Source: Mycolicibacterium iranicum
Lineage (GTDB): Bacteria > Actinomycetota > Actinomycetes > Mycobacteriales > Mycobacteriaceae
Reading direction: 5' to 3'
Assembly (NCBI RefSeq): GCF_002101705.1
Contig: NZ_LQPC01000039.1
Span: 38,754-102,753 of the forward strand
Length of the DNA stretch: 64,000 bases
Part shown: in pieces, positions 51,520 through 59,475 of the stretch
Position numbering within the stretch: the first letter of the stretch is position 1
How the letters are laid out: each line of letters begins with the position of its first letter
Translations under genes and position numbers: made by a program
Notes under the pieces: generated by a model
Told to the model about the DNA's origin: nothing
The model's database searches: none
What the model saw: only the letters and a program-made list of their open reading frames with translations

Positions 51520-52440
51520 TCAGCCCGTCACCGAAAGGGTGGCCGCGGCGGCCAGCGCAGCGGCCATGAGGGTCAGCTCGGTGTAGGCGCGGGTCCGGGA
51601 CACCGCCGCGGTGGTGCGGTGCGCACGCGCCGAAGGCAACCAGATCTCTCGGTTCCGCCAGGCCAGCACGATGAGAACCGCCGTGAGCACGATCTTTGCG
51701 GTCAACACCCGCCCGTACCCCGTGGTGAGCAGTTCGGCGGGCGAGCCCACCACTACGACACCGCCCACTGCGCCCCCGGCGAGCAGGGCGGCCACACATC
51801 CGAGCGAGAGCTGGGAGAACCTGGGTAGCACTCGCGCCCACTGGCCCCGATGATCGACGGTCAGCACCAACGCGGCCAATACGCCGCACCACAGCGCCGC
51901 GGCCAGGGCGTGTACGGCGATGGCGACGCCACCGAAGGAACTCTCGGACAGGTGCCCGGTCAGCGGATGTCCCATGACGCCGATCCCTGCGCTTCCCGCC
52001 ACGATCACCGACACCGGTCCGGAGCGACGGGCCAGAGCCGCTGCTGCACACACGGCGGCGGCGGCGATCGTCAGCAGACCCGCGCGTCCCACTGCGGTGT
52101 GCACGGCGAACTCCCACGCAGTGACCACGCCGAGGTCGGTGACCGCGGTCCCCGCAGCCTCCGCACCCGCCAACACCAGGCGGATCAGCTCGGCCACCAG
52201 CCAGACCACCGACGCCGACACCAACGGTGCGGTGGCGCGGCGGGCGAGTTCGTCGCGGTACCGGGGCCCGTCGAGCATCGGCACGACCGCCAGCCCCACC
52301 GTCGCGACAGCGGCGACGTCGGCCACGCCTCGCACCAGCGCCGGCCCCAGCGAACTTGTCGGATACGCCAAGGCCCACGCCAGGACGCATGCGGCAGCGG
52401 TGACGAGCGCAGCACCCGCGACCGCTCGGCCCTGCGTCAC
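51520..52440 (-). CDS. copD: CopD-like copper resistance membrane protein
   Basis: 306 residues, eight or so membrane helices. GHPLTGHLSESSFGGVAIAVHALAAALWCG contains the His residues typical of the CopD domain; VGSPAELLTTGYGRVLTAKIVLTAVLIVLAW is the second conserved segment. GTG start overlapping the copC stop (GTGA). With CopC it probably moves or buffers copper across the membrane. Confidence 0.88.
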   Translation of the reverse strand: MTQGRAVAGAALVTAAACVLAWALAYPTSSLGPALVRGVADVAAVATVGLAVVPMLDGPRYRDELARRATAPLVSASVVWLVAELIRLVLAGAEAAGTAVTDLGVVTAWEFAVHTAVGRAGLLTIAAAAVCAAAALARRSGPVSVIVAGSAGIGVMGHPLTGHLSESSFGGVAIAVHALAAALWCGVLAALVLTVDHRGQWARVLPRFSQLSLGCVAALLAGGAVGGVVVVGSPAELLTTGYGRVLTAKIVLTAVLIVLAWRNREIWLPSARAHRTTAAVSRTRAYTELTLMAAALAAAATLSVTG

Positions 52441-52994
52441 GTCCTGCGCCGAACCGCCCAGATGGCGCCGCCCGCCACGATCACGGTGACGCCGGCGACG
52501 AACGGCCACACAGGCAGCCCATCCGACGGGGTGGTGTCGGCGGGCGCAGCCGCCGTCGTGGTCTCAGGCGCGGGCGTCGCAGCCGTCGTCACCGGCTGCG
52601 GGCCCGCCTGAAGCACCTCGTATGTCCACGAACCGGTCACGACGTGGCCGTCGGCGGAGGTGGCGCGGTAGTTCACGGTGTACTCACCGGCGGGGGAACC
52701 GGGTTTTACCGCCACGCTGATGTCGGTGCCATCGACGGCAGGTTCGCCGTCACCCCACTGCGCGCCGTCGGGGCCGACGACGGTCATGGCCGCGAACTGC
52801 GGTTGCATGGGTTCGTTGAAGGTCGCGCTGACCCTGGCCGGCTGCTGCTGCAGGGTCGCAGCATCTGCGGGATCACTGGCGATGAGGGCGGCATGGGCCC
52901 AGGCCGCGCCTGCGGCGCCGAGTGCGCCGCAGGTCAGGACGAGAGTCACCGCCGCCACGAAGAATGCGTGCAGCGCACGCTGAATTGCGGTCAT
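52437..52994 (-). CDS. copC: CopC-like periplasmic copper-binding protein with C-terminal anchor
   Basis: 185 residues. Signal peptide, cleaved before or near the His of AHAALIASDPADAA, which in CopC is the N-terminal Cu(II) ligand. The beta-barrel includes SATFNEPMQPQFAAMTVVGPDG and TSADGHVVTGSWTYEV with the second His. A Thr/Pro/Ala linker and a C-terminal membrane helix (about 160-180) are typical of actinobacterial forms. Coupled to copD. Confidence 0.9.
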   Translation of the reverse strand: MTAIQRALHAFFVAAVTLVLTCGALGAAGAAWAHAALIASDPADAATLQQQPARVSATFNEPMQPQFAAMTVVGPDGAQWGDGEPAVDGTDISVAVKPGSPAGEYTVNYRATSADGHVVTGSWTYEVLQAGPQPVTTAATPAPETTTAAAPADTTPSDGLPVWPFVAGVTVIVAGGAIWAVRRRT

Positions 52995-53030
52995 TCGATT
53001 GTTGCTTTCTCGGTCGATCGGAGGTTTCGG

Positions 53031-53540
53031 TCAGCGGCTGGTGGTGACCGGAGGACCTCGATGCGATATCGACGACGCCAGCAGCAGCGCGGCGCGCAAC
53101 GGTTGATCTGCCGCCCAGAGGGCTACGGTCTGAGCCGCGGACACCGGCGCCGGCGGGCACGGCGCCGAGCCCCGAACAGCCCGGGACAACGTCCGGCACA
53201 GATGGTCGCCGACGCTGATCAGCGACGCGGCGAGGACGGTCGCAGCGCTGTGCGCCGCGATCATCACCCACGTGGGCGCACCGGTGCCCGGGTGATCTCC
53301 GTGCGCGGCCAGGACCGCGTGCCCCGCCGTCTGGCCGAGAGCAAGAAGCGCTGCCAGCCCGCGGACGTCACCTGACACTGATGCGGCCAGACCGCCGACG
53401 ATGCCTGCGATGACGACAAGCTGGAGCACGGTGGCCCCGAACGGGAGATGGCCGCCGCCGAGGCTGTGCGCGGCCAGTGTGAGCGCTGCCGTCAGCAGGC
53501 CCACCGCCGTACCGCGCAGTCGCGCAGGGGCTTTCGACAA
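53031..53540 (-). CDS. Membrane protein upstream of copC
   Basis: 169 residues, four hydrophobic segments, with His in AAHSLGGGHLPFG, GQTAGHAVLAAHGDHPGTG and MIAAHSAATVL. The His-rich loops would suit metal binding, and the gene lies 36 bp before copC on the same strand. The start is a TTG at 53540, five bases after the Rv3850-like stop. Family not recognised; a copper-linked role is inferred from context. Confidence 0.7.
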   Translation of the reverse strand: MSKAPARLRGTAVGLLTAALTLAAHSLGGGHLPFGATVLQLVVIAGIVGGLAASVSGDVRGLAALLALGQTAGHAVLAAHGDHPGTGAPTWVMIAAHSAATVLAASLISVGDHLCRTLSRAVRGSAPCPPAPVSAAQTVALWAADQPLRAALLLASSISHRGPPVTTSR

Positions 53541-53545
53541 AGGGG

Positions 53546-54202
53546 TCAGACCACGCCGAGACGTGCCATCAGGTCGGCGTCGATGCCGTCGAGTTGCTCG
53601 CTGATGGCTGCGTGCGCGGGTTTGCGGCGCGTCGACGGCATGTTCTCGGCCGCGGCGACCGCGGCGGCGAGGTCGTTGAGACGCTCGTTCATCGCGTTGA
53701 CGAACTGTTTGGTCTCGGCGTCCTTGGGCCGCTTGTCGGTCAACAGGCGCAACGACTGCTCGGCGCCCGAGATGCGCGCGGACAGCTCCGCGCCATGCCC
53801 CGAGAACTGGCCGAGCTGGGTCAGCGGCACCCCGAGCCGGTCGGCGCGGCGCTCGTCGATCAACCCGCGCGCTGCGATCGACGCCCGGTACACCAGCGGC
53901 ACAGCCACCGGGGCCAGCAAACGAGTTACGGTGAGCACCCTGCGAACCTTCGTGGGGGAGAACAACTTGCCCTCGCGGACGGCTTTGAGCTGCGTTTCAG
54001 CAACCTTGAGCGCCGCGCGGTCACTCTCGCGCTGCGCGCGCAACTGCGACTTGAGGGCACGCGTCTGGGCTTTCTGCTCCGCCTTGAACCGGCGGACCTC
54101 GTTCTTGGCCGACAGTTTGGCTTCGAGCTTGGCCTTGGCCTTGATGGCGCGGGCCTCGGCCCTGCGGGTCGCACGGGATTTGCGTCGTTTGAACAGACCC
54201 AT
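53546..54202 (-). CDS. Coiled-coil basic protein (Rv3850/DUF6474 homologue)
   Basis: 218 residues from ATG 54202, same length as I recall for Rv3850. The N-terminal 80 residues are a highly charged helix (KAKLEAKLSAKNEVRRF), likely coiled coil. A hydrophobic segment (LTVTRLLAPVAVPLVYRA) and a helical C-terminus follow. Function unknown. Five bases separate it from the membrane gene downstream. Confidence 0.85.
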   Translation of the reverse strand: MGLFKRRKSRATRRAEARAIKAKAKLEAKLSAKNEVRRFKAEQKAQTRALKSQLRAQRESDRAALKVAETQLKAVREGKLFSPTKVRRVLTVTRLLAPVAVPLVYRASIAARGLIDERRADRLGVPLTQLGQFSGHGAELSARISGAEQSLRLLTDKRPKDAETKQFVNAMNERLNDLAAAVAAAENMPSTRRKPAHAAISEQLDGIDADLMARLGVV

Positions 54203-54418
54203 CCCTGTGGCCTCCCGGTTCGTCTCATTGAGCACAGCCCGCCAGGTAACCGGCGGTGACGGTCTCCAACCCTATCGTTAGCCGCTCACCGGGGCGGTCC
54301 CGCTCCCTGCAGAGCTGTCCGTTTGGGCTTGTCAGCAAACCGCGAACGAGGATTGTGCGAGAATCGTCACCGACATCGGGGTGAGACGGCGGCGGGGTCG
54401 TCGAAGGGTGGTGACGAC

Positions 54419-55345
54419 GTGGGTTCGCGTTCGCGCATCGCCACAGCGTCCTGCCTGGTGGCCTCCGGACTGCTGGTCGGGGGGCTCGGCTCCGCGACGG
54501 CCTACGCCGACCCAGAATCGACCACCCGCGAGGACAGCGCACCCAGCGAAAACAGGCACACCGGCAAGCGAGACCTCCCGCCGCGGAGGGTCGACAATGC
54601 TTCCGACCCCGGCCGACCGGACGGGACCCCGCCCGGCGGTGACGATCCCACCTCGACGCCCGGCGACGGCGATCCACCCGGTAAGGCCGAGGACCCGGTC
54701 GACGACCCGGAGGATCAACCCTGGCCGCCCTGTTGCGAGAAGGGCGACGAAGACTGCTGGCTCTGGCCATGGCCGGATGCTCCCGTGGAGCCGCCGGCAT
54801 CGGAGGATGACGACAGCGATCGACCGCCGGTGGGTGTCCCCCCGAACCTTCCGGGCGCACCAGCGATTGGAGGCCCGGCGAGCCCGGACGTGCTGGACAT
54901 CCTCCCGGGAATCGAGGTCGCGTCGACGGACGTCCGCACCGCGCCGGTCAGTGTGCCGGTGTTCGTCCCCGCGCCGGTCGGTGCCGGACCTGTGGCCGTC
55001 TCGGCAGCCGGGCCGGGCGCCGCACCTGCCGTCGGCGGCGGGCCTGCGGTGGGCACCCCCGCCGGGGCACCTGCTGCACCGCGTCAGGTCGCCACGCCAC
55101 CGCCGCAGGCACGTGAGCCGTTGCCCGCGTCCGTCGGCAGCGGCACCGGCGCGCCGGTGCCGGGCGCCCGCGTCGGCTACGGCGAATACCTGCGCTCGGC
55201 GGGACTCGCACAGATCGCCGCTCTGGCTCTGCCCGGGCTTGCCGGAATCCTTGTCCTGACAGGAGCGGGCGGGCTGTTGGGATATCGCCAGGCCAAAGCG
55301 GGACATGGGGTACGCAGCAGTGGAATAGCGCGATTCATGAAGTAG
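54419..55345 (+). CDS. Pro-rich exported protein with C-terminal anchor, paralogue of the 4192 gene
   Basis: 308 residues from GTG 54419. Signal peptide to about residue 30 (ATAYA before DPEST), acidic Pro/Asp/Gly stretch, a small Cys-rich segment (PWPPCCEKGDEDCWLW), a Pro/Ala/Val-rich middle and a C-terminal helix LAQIAALALPGLAGILVLTG ending GYRQAKAGHGVRSSG-IARF. The last 45 residues align almost position for position with the protein at 4192-5253. Probably a cell-wall spanning surface protein; function unknown. Confidence 0.75.
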   Translation: MGSRSRIATASCLVASGLLVGGLGSATAYADPESTTREDSAPSENRHTGKRDLPPRRVDNASDPGRPDGTPPGGDDPTSTPGDGDPPGKAEDPVDDPEDQPWPPCCEKGDEDCWLWPWPDAPVEPPASEDDDSDRPPVGVPPNLPGAPAIGGPASPDVLDILPGIEVASTDVRTAPVSVPVFVPAPVGAGPVAVSAAGPGAAPAVGGGPAVGTPAGAPAAPRQVATPPPQAREPLPASVGSGTGAPVPGARVGYGEYLRSAGLAQIAALALPGLAGILVLTGAGGLLGYRQAKAGHGVRSSGIARFMK

Positions 55346-55406
55346 CGGAACCGCTCGCCCACAGCGGGGGAGCAGCGCATAGTTGTTGATATCGAGAGGG
55401 GGAACC

Positions 55407-55898
55407 ATGCCAGCGAGCCGCAACGTCACACGCGCGGTCAGCGAGGTGCTCGATCTGGCCCCGCGACGGGGTGAGGTCTCGCTGCCCCGCCTGGTCGAAG
55501 CCGTCGGCGAGAGCCGCGGCCGAGCCATCGAACTCACGACTGCAGAACTGCCGCCGGGTGTGTGTGGGCAGTGGCGGCAGTACGCCGATCGCGACGTCTT
55601 CCTGATCCAGCAGGGCCTACCTGCCTGGGACCGCACGCTCGCCCATGAACTGGGCCACCTTGTGCTCGGTCACGACGGAATTCCCGTCGTCCAGGCGGCC
55701 ATCGATAGCACCGAGCTCGCCAGCTCGGAGCTGATCGGTTACATGCTCAACCAGCGCACCGGATGTATGGGTCCCAGCGGTGAGGACGCCGAGCAGGAAG
55801 CCGAGGACTTCGCGGCGCTGCTGATCTACCGTCTGGGGCGTCTGCCGTCGGATCGCTCGTCGATCGTGCAGGTCCGTCTCGGAGAGGCATTTGGTTGA
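55407..55898 (+). CDS. ImmA/IrrE-family metalloprotease
   Basis: 163 residues, cytosolic. Zinc-binding HExxH in RTLAHELGHLVLGHDG, with further acidic residues (EDAEQEAEDFAALL) as the third ligand. Family members cleave or release HTH repressors, often in mobile elements and stress responses. ATG 55407 has GAGAGGGGG upstream. It overlaps the next gene by 4 bp. The HTH protein EspR is encoded one gene further on, though on the other strand. Confidence 0.85.
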   Translation: MPASRNVTRAVSEVLDLAPRRGEVSLPRLVEAVGESRGRAIELTTAELPPGVCGQWRQYADRDVFLIQQGLPAWDRTLAHELGHLVLGHDGIPVVQAAIDSTELASSELIGYMLNQRTGCMGPSGEDAEQEAEDFAALLIYRLGRLPSDRSSIVQVRLGEAFG

Positions 55899-57034
55899 TC
55901 ATCTGGGTGATCGCCGGTCTTCTCGGATTGGCCACCGGCCTGCGTATCGGCTGGGCTTTGGTCAACAAGCAGTCGCTGGTGAGCACCGCCATGATCCTCG
56001 CGCTGGGCAGTCTCGGCGTCGTCGCAGCCCTCAATTGGGAACCGCTGACCCTGCTCATCGACACCTTGCTGCGCTGGCCCAACATCTCGATGGGGCTGAG
56101 TCAGGTGGCGCTGATCGCCTGTGCGGCAGGCAGCTGCGTGATGATCACGACCGTCTCGTCGATCCGGGCCCCTGCCACTGTGCGCAGGATCGCCCTTGCC
56201 CAATACGGCGTCGCGGCGGTGATCGCGGGCATCAGCATGGCGATTTTTCTGATGGCCGGCCAGCAGCCGGAGATGTCGCCCGAAGAGTATCTGCGGCGCA
56301 ACCTCACCTCCGGCGGCAATACCCTTCCATGGCTGATCCCGCTGCTTTACGTACTCATGGCATTGAGCCTCGTCGCCTGGGCCGGCCTGCGGCACTCGAA
56401 CCGGACTCGTCGTGGCCGGGCGCTGTTCGTCTTCACCGTCGGCATCGTGTTGATCGTGCTGGCGCTCGCGTTCATCCTGCTGAGGGCTGCCGGAACGACG
56501 GGCCTGGTCGGTGTCGGGGCGGCCGCGACCCTCTTGGGCTGCGCGATGCTGATCGTCGCCGCGGGATCGCTGCTGCCGAGCCTGGAGGACTGGTTCGGCG
56601 CGCGTAAGGAATTGCGCACCATCGAGCCGCTGCTGGAGGAGTTGGGGCGCCGCCACCCCGACGTCGGGATCGGTGTGCGGCCGCGCGGTCCGCTGGTGTT
56701 CCGCGTCGCCGAACGGATGTCGTTGATCTCCGACGCGCTGTTTCTCGAAGCCACCGCCGCCGACGGGGCCTTACGCCCCGTCGACACCGCCGGAGCCGAT
56801 TTCAGTGATCTCGACGAACTGGTCGAGCGCGCCGAGCTCGAGTCGCCTGACGTGTCACCGACCGAGCAGGCCGCTGCGATCGCCGCGTGGATCTACGAGG
56901 GCCACGAGCGCTCGGCAGGGGACGGACGGGAGAAGTTCCCGGGGCTGGCTTGGCTGCGCCAGCCACCCACGTACTCGGACCGGGAATGGATTCTCGAGAT
57001 CTCGCGCCAATACCGACAGCTCAGCGGGGTTTGA
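55895..57034 (+). CDS. MAB_1171c/DUF6545-type membrane protein
   Basis: 379 residues, seven N-terminal membrane helices (to about residue 235), then a cytosolic domain (EPLLEELGRRHPDVGIGVRPRGPLVFRVAERMSLISDAL) typical of the DUF6545 group. TTG start inside a 4-bp overlap with the ImmA/IrrE gene. Such pairs recur in actinobacteria from what I recall. A membrane sensor controlling the protease is a reasonable inference, not established. Confidence 0.8.
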   Translation: MIIWVIAGLLGLATGLRIGWALVNKQSLVSTAMILALGSLGVVAALNWEPLTLLIDTLLRWPNISMGLSQVALIACAAGSCVMITTVSSIRAPATVRRIALAQYGVAAVIAGISMAIFLMAGQQPEMSPEEYLRRNLTSGGNTLPWLIPLLYVLMALSLVAWAGLRHSNRTRRGRALFVFTVGIVLIVLALAFILLRAAGTTGLVGVGAAATLLGCAMLIVAAGSLLPSLEDWFGARKELRTIEPLLEELGRRHPDVGIGVRPRGPLVFRVAERMSLISDALFLEATAADGALRPVDTAGADFSDLDELVERAELESPDVSPTEQAAAIAAWIYEGHERSAGDGREKFPGLAWLRQPPTYSDREWILEISRQYRQLSGV

Positions 57035-57069
57035 CACCCGTCCCTGAGCGCGACGTCGGCAGCTACGTT

Positions 57070-57087
57070 GCCGGTTCATTCGCCGGC
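57070..57087. terminator. Hairpin between convergent membrane gene and espR
   Basis: GCCGG-TTCATTCG-CCGGC lies in the 65-bp gap between stop codons. Short stem, no T-tract, could serve both directions. Confidence 0.35.
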
Positions 57088-57099
57088 ACCAGCACCGGG

Positions 57100-57498
57100 C
57101 TAATCGTCGAGGTTTTCGCGGCGACGCAGTTCATCGACCTTCTGGACGATGTCCTGCTTGGCCTCCGCCGACAACCCGACCGTCCGCGCCGCAATGCGGC
57201 GAACGCCCTCATCCCGCATACCGGCGAGCAGCGTCAGCTCCTTGTCGAGCTTCTCGTAGTACTCGTCGTCGGTGAAGTAAGCGGGCTTGATGCGGAAGAA
57301 GTTGGCAAGCGCGGCCATCGTTGCCACAGACGGATTGGTACGGTTGCCGGAGCGCAGCTGAGACAGATAGGGCGCCGACATGGTGACACCCTCTGCCTTG
57401 AGCGCTGCAATCACCTCCGCGGAGGTATGCGGCCCACGTCCGGGCGGGTAGACGGTGTCGAACAGTCGATTGAGGCGAGCGGCAAACGTGTTGCTCAT
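57100..57498 (-). CDS. espR: EspR, nucleoid-associated regulator of ESX-1 genes
   Basis: 132 residues from ATG 57498, identical in length to M. tuberculosis EspR. FAARLNRLFDTVYPPGRGPH, then the HTH region APYLSQLRSGNRTNPS and FFRIKPAYFTDDEYYEKLD are strongly conserved. The C-terminal helix pair (about 90-130) forms the dimer interface and differs more. It bridges distant TTTGC-containing sites and in M. tuberculosis activates espACD. An espACD-like cassette is present at 41.8-45.2 kb here. Confidence 0.96.
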   Translation of the reverse strand: MSNTFAARLNRLFDTVYPPGRGPHTSAEVIAALKAEGVTMSAPYLSQLRSGNRTNPSVATMAALANFFRIKPAYFTDDEYYEKLDKELTLLAGMRDEGVRRIAARTVGLSAEAKQDIVQKVDELRRRENLDD

Positions 57499-57954
57499 CG
57501 GATTGACCTCCACATACAGGCGAGCGGGTTCATAGGGCGGCGTATTTGCTGATCATCGTAGCGACAGTTGTGGCCACAACCAAGTGCAAACCGCGTAAAA
57601 GTCAACTGGGACCACGTTGCAGTGCTCTGCCGCCGACCTGGAAGCGATGTGTTTCCGCACCTAACACCGCCATAGTACGGTGCGGTTAAGCAAATAATAA
57701 CGGCACCGTAGTAACGGTAATCACGCCTCTTTGGAGGCCGCAGCCGCAGGAGTACCTCTCCTCATCTCGGGCAACGCTGAAGTCTTTGCTTCCGCAAGTC
57801 CCCTCGGGTTTGCTGGCAGCAGCTTGTCAGCCGGTGCCCAGAACGTTGGCAGCCGCGCTCCGCGCCATGTAGGACCGCAAACTCGAGCAAGCGGGCCGAA
57901 GAGGACAGCCGATGAAACTGTCAGTAGCCAGTGGCAGGACGGGATGTGTCGCGC
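57499..57954 (-). promoter_or_regulatory. espR upstream region with six TTTGC/GCAAA elements
   Basis: 456 bp without a convincing gene. TTTGC or its complement GCAAA occurs at 57545, 57586, 57690, 57785, 57809 and 57878, a dense set for such GC-rich DNA. TTTGC followed by pyrimidine-purine is the known EspR recognition core, and EspR is known to bind its own promoter. An AT-rich patch with ACCGT-AGTA-ACGGT lies around 57704-57720. Confidence 0.6.
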
Positions 57955-58488
57955 TCAGGCGGCCAGGAGCATGGCCAGGATGGCGGTGTCGGGATGACTG
58001 ATCGGATCGACGCCCACCCGGCTCACCATGGACGTCACGGTGCCGTCTGATTCGGCTTCCACCCAGGCCGCGCGGTGCTCAAGACCCAGGTGTGGCAGGC
58101 CCGGAAGAAGAACGCAGCCGGACGCGGCGCCAGTGCACTCAGGAAGCGACGGCATCGTCTCCGACGGCGGATGCAGCATCATCAGCGCGGGGGGCTGGTG
58201 CTCGGCGAAATGTCCGGGCGGCACCGCGGCGTCACCCACGACCGTCCCTTCGGCCACCACAAGGCCGACCGTTCCGGGCGCCGGCTCATCCGGCAGTTCT
58301 TCCCGGGCGCCGAAAATGGTCGTGGTCGACAGCAGACCCGGCAGGGATGCGACACGGACGGCGACCATGAGCAGTTGCGCCCACTCTTTCGTGGAATCCG
58401 GCCACCTGCCGGACACCACGAAACCCTTCAATGACCCATGCGAATGAAACGGGGCGATCTCGATCGCCCGACCGGACCCGAAATCCAT
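57955..58488 (-). CDS. Conserved mycobacterial protein (Rv3847 homologue)
   Basis: 177 residues, cytosolic, with no motif I recognise. SHGSLKGFVVSGRWPDSTKEW and ALMMLHPPSETMPSLPECTG look like conserved blocks. Position between espR and the superoxide dismutase gene equals that of Rv3847 in M. tuberculosis as I recall. Function unknown. Confidence 0.78.
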   Translation of the reverse strand: MDFGSGRAIEIAPFHSHGSLKGFVVSGRWPDSTKEWAQLLMVAVRVASLPGLLSTTTIFGAREELPDEPAPGTVGLVVAEGTVVGDAAVPPGHFAEHQPPALMMLHPPSETMPSLPECTGAASGCVLLPGLPHLGLEHRAAWVEAESDGTVTSMVSRVGVDPISHPDTAILAMLLAA

Positions 58489-58526
58489 GTCTCAGAATGC
58501 GACAGGAACCCGTTGGCGCGCAACAG

Positions 58527-58610
58527 GACACCGTTGCCGGCAGGTAACAAAAAGGGCACCGTTGCGGGCAGGTGAGGCAAGCGGCACCGTTGCCGGCGGG
58601 CAGGAAAACG
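58527..58610. repeat. Three tandem 28-bp repeats
   Basis: Units at 58527, 58555 and 58583, each starting GRCACCGTTGCSGGC (R = G or A) and ending in an A-rich stretch. They fill the gap between the Rv3847 homologue and the sodN terminator. MIRU-like minisatellite or a regulatory array; copy number may vary between strains. Confidence 0.7.
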
Positions 58611-58613
58611 AAA

Positions 58614-58642
58614 CCCGGCTCGGTCGCGAGGACCGAGCCGGG
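58614..58642 (-). terminator. sodN intrinsic terminator
   Basis: CCCGGCTCGGTC-GCGAG-GACCGAGCCGGG, a perfect 12-bp stem 28 bp past the sodN stop. On the minus strand it is followed by TTTCGTTTTCC, so it is a proper stem plus T-rich tract. Confidence 0.85.
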
Positions 58643-58669
58643 AATGAGTTCGTACCGACGACGGGGTCG

Positions 58670-59104
58670 TCAGGCTGGCGGGTAGACGCCCATCTGCTTG
58701 CCCTTGTCGGTCTGCCAGAAGATGTCGGAGATCTCGTCAATCGTCTTGAGGAGCTTCTCGGCGACGGCCACGTCGAGCGACTTCTTCACATCGCCCGCCC
58801 CGTGGATGCCGTCCCAGAACAGCTGATGCAGGTTCGGGAACTGCTCGAAGTGATCCTTGGTGAAGAAATCGGCCCACAGGACCATCAGGTGGTGCTTGAC
58901 CTCTTCGGCCTGACGCTCCTTGATGATGATCGCGCGGGTCTTGAAATGCTCGTCGTCGGAATCGTGATACTTCTGCAGCGTCTTGAGGCAGGACAGCGCC
59001 TCGATCTTGGCTTGCGCGGGATCGTAGACGCCGCAGTACAGATCGCAGTGAGCGTGGGCGGGAGTGGCTTCGGAAAAGACGGAGTCGAACAGTCGATGCA
59101 GCAT
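58670..59104 (-). CDS. sodN: Nickel superoxide dismutase precursor
   Basis: 144 residues from ATG 59104 (MLHRLFDSVFSEATPA); the longer frame runs through sodX. The propeptide of 18 residues ends before H19-C20, giving a mature start HCDLYCGVYDPAQ. This is the Ni hook: His1, Cys2 and Cys6 are the ligands. The usual Pro5 is Tyr (HCDLY instead of HCDLP). The helical bundle follows (AIIIKERQAEEVKHHLMVLWADFF). Homohexameric cytosolic enzyme. Divergent from its maturation protease, with only 23 bp between start codons. Confidence 0.94.
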   Translation of the reverse strand: MLHRLFDSVFSEATPAHAHCDLYCGVYDPAQAKIEALSCLKTLQKYHDSDDEHFKTRAIIIKERQAEEVKHHLMVLWADFFTKDHFEQFPNLHQLFWDGIHGAGDVKKSLDVAVAEKLLKTIDEISDIFWQTDKGKQMGVYPPA

Positions 59105-59127
59105 GTGCCCTAACTTACCCTTAGGCC

Positions 59128-59475
59128 ATGCGGCGTAACCATGGGCCGTCCCGGTGGCTCGGCGGCGGATTGGTGCGCCGTTTCGTCGTCGTCGAGGATT
59201 CGATGCGCCCGGCGCTGACGCCCGGAGACGGGCTGCTTGCGGTGCGGGGAGGCACGCCGAAACAAGGCCAGCTGCGGATCTTTCCGGACCCACTGCTTTC
59301 GACGCGGTACCTGATCAAGCGAGTGGGCGGCGTGCGTAAAACCTCTTCGGGCACAACATTTGAGGCATTGTCCGACAACGCCGGCGCACCAGGGGTGACC
59401 GATTCGCGGGAATTCGGCTGGGTGCCTGCGGCGGGGTCGTACCGAGTCGTGTGGACCGTCAGTAGAGGACGATGA
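59128..59475 (+). CDS. sodX: Nickel SOD maturation protease, S26 signal-peptidase-like
   Basis: 115 residues. Catalytic Ser25 in VVVEDSMRPAL and Lys64 in STRYLIKRVGG form the S26 dyad. No membrane helix, so it acts in the cytosol to remove the SodN propeptide. Family and divergent position next to sodN agree. ATG 59128 is the first start after the tiny intergenic region; a shorter start at an internal GTG cannot be excluded. Confidence 0.9.
   Translation: MRRNHGPSRWLGGGLVRRFVVVEDSMRPALTPGDGLLAVRGGTPKQGQLRIFPDPLLSTRYLIKRVGGVRKTSSGTTFEALSDNAGAPGVTDSREFGWVPAAGSYRVVWTVSRGR

Noticed and set aside
57731..57997. 88-residue plus-strand frame in the espR upstream region
   Set aside because: TTG start without a ribosome site, Ala/Ser-rich sequence without motif, overlaps the Rv3847 homologue. 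The region is better read as regulatory.
59105..59293. 63-residue N-terminal extension of SodN
   Set aside because: Runs antisense through sodX and is Arg-rich. The short propeptide start MLHRLF is the normal SodN layout.
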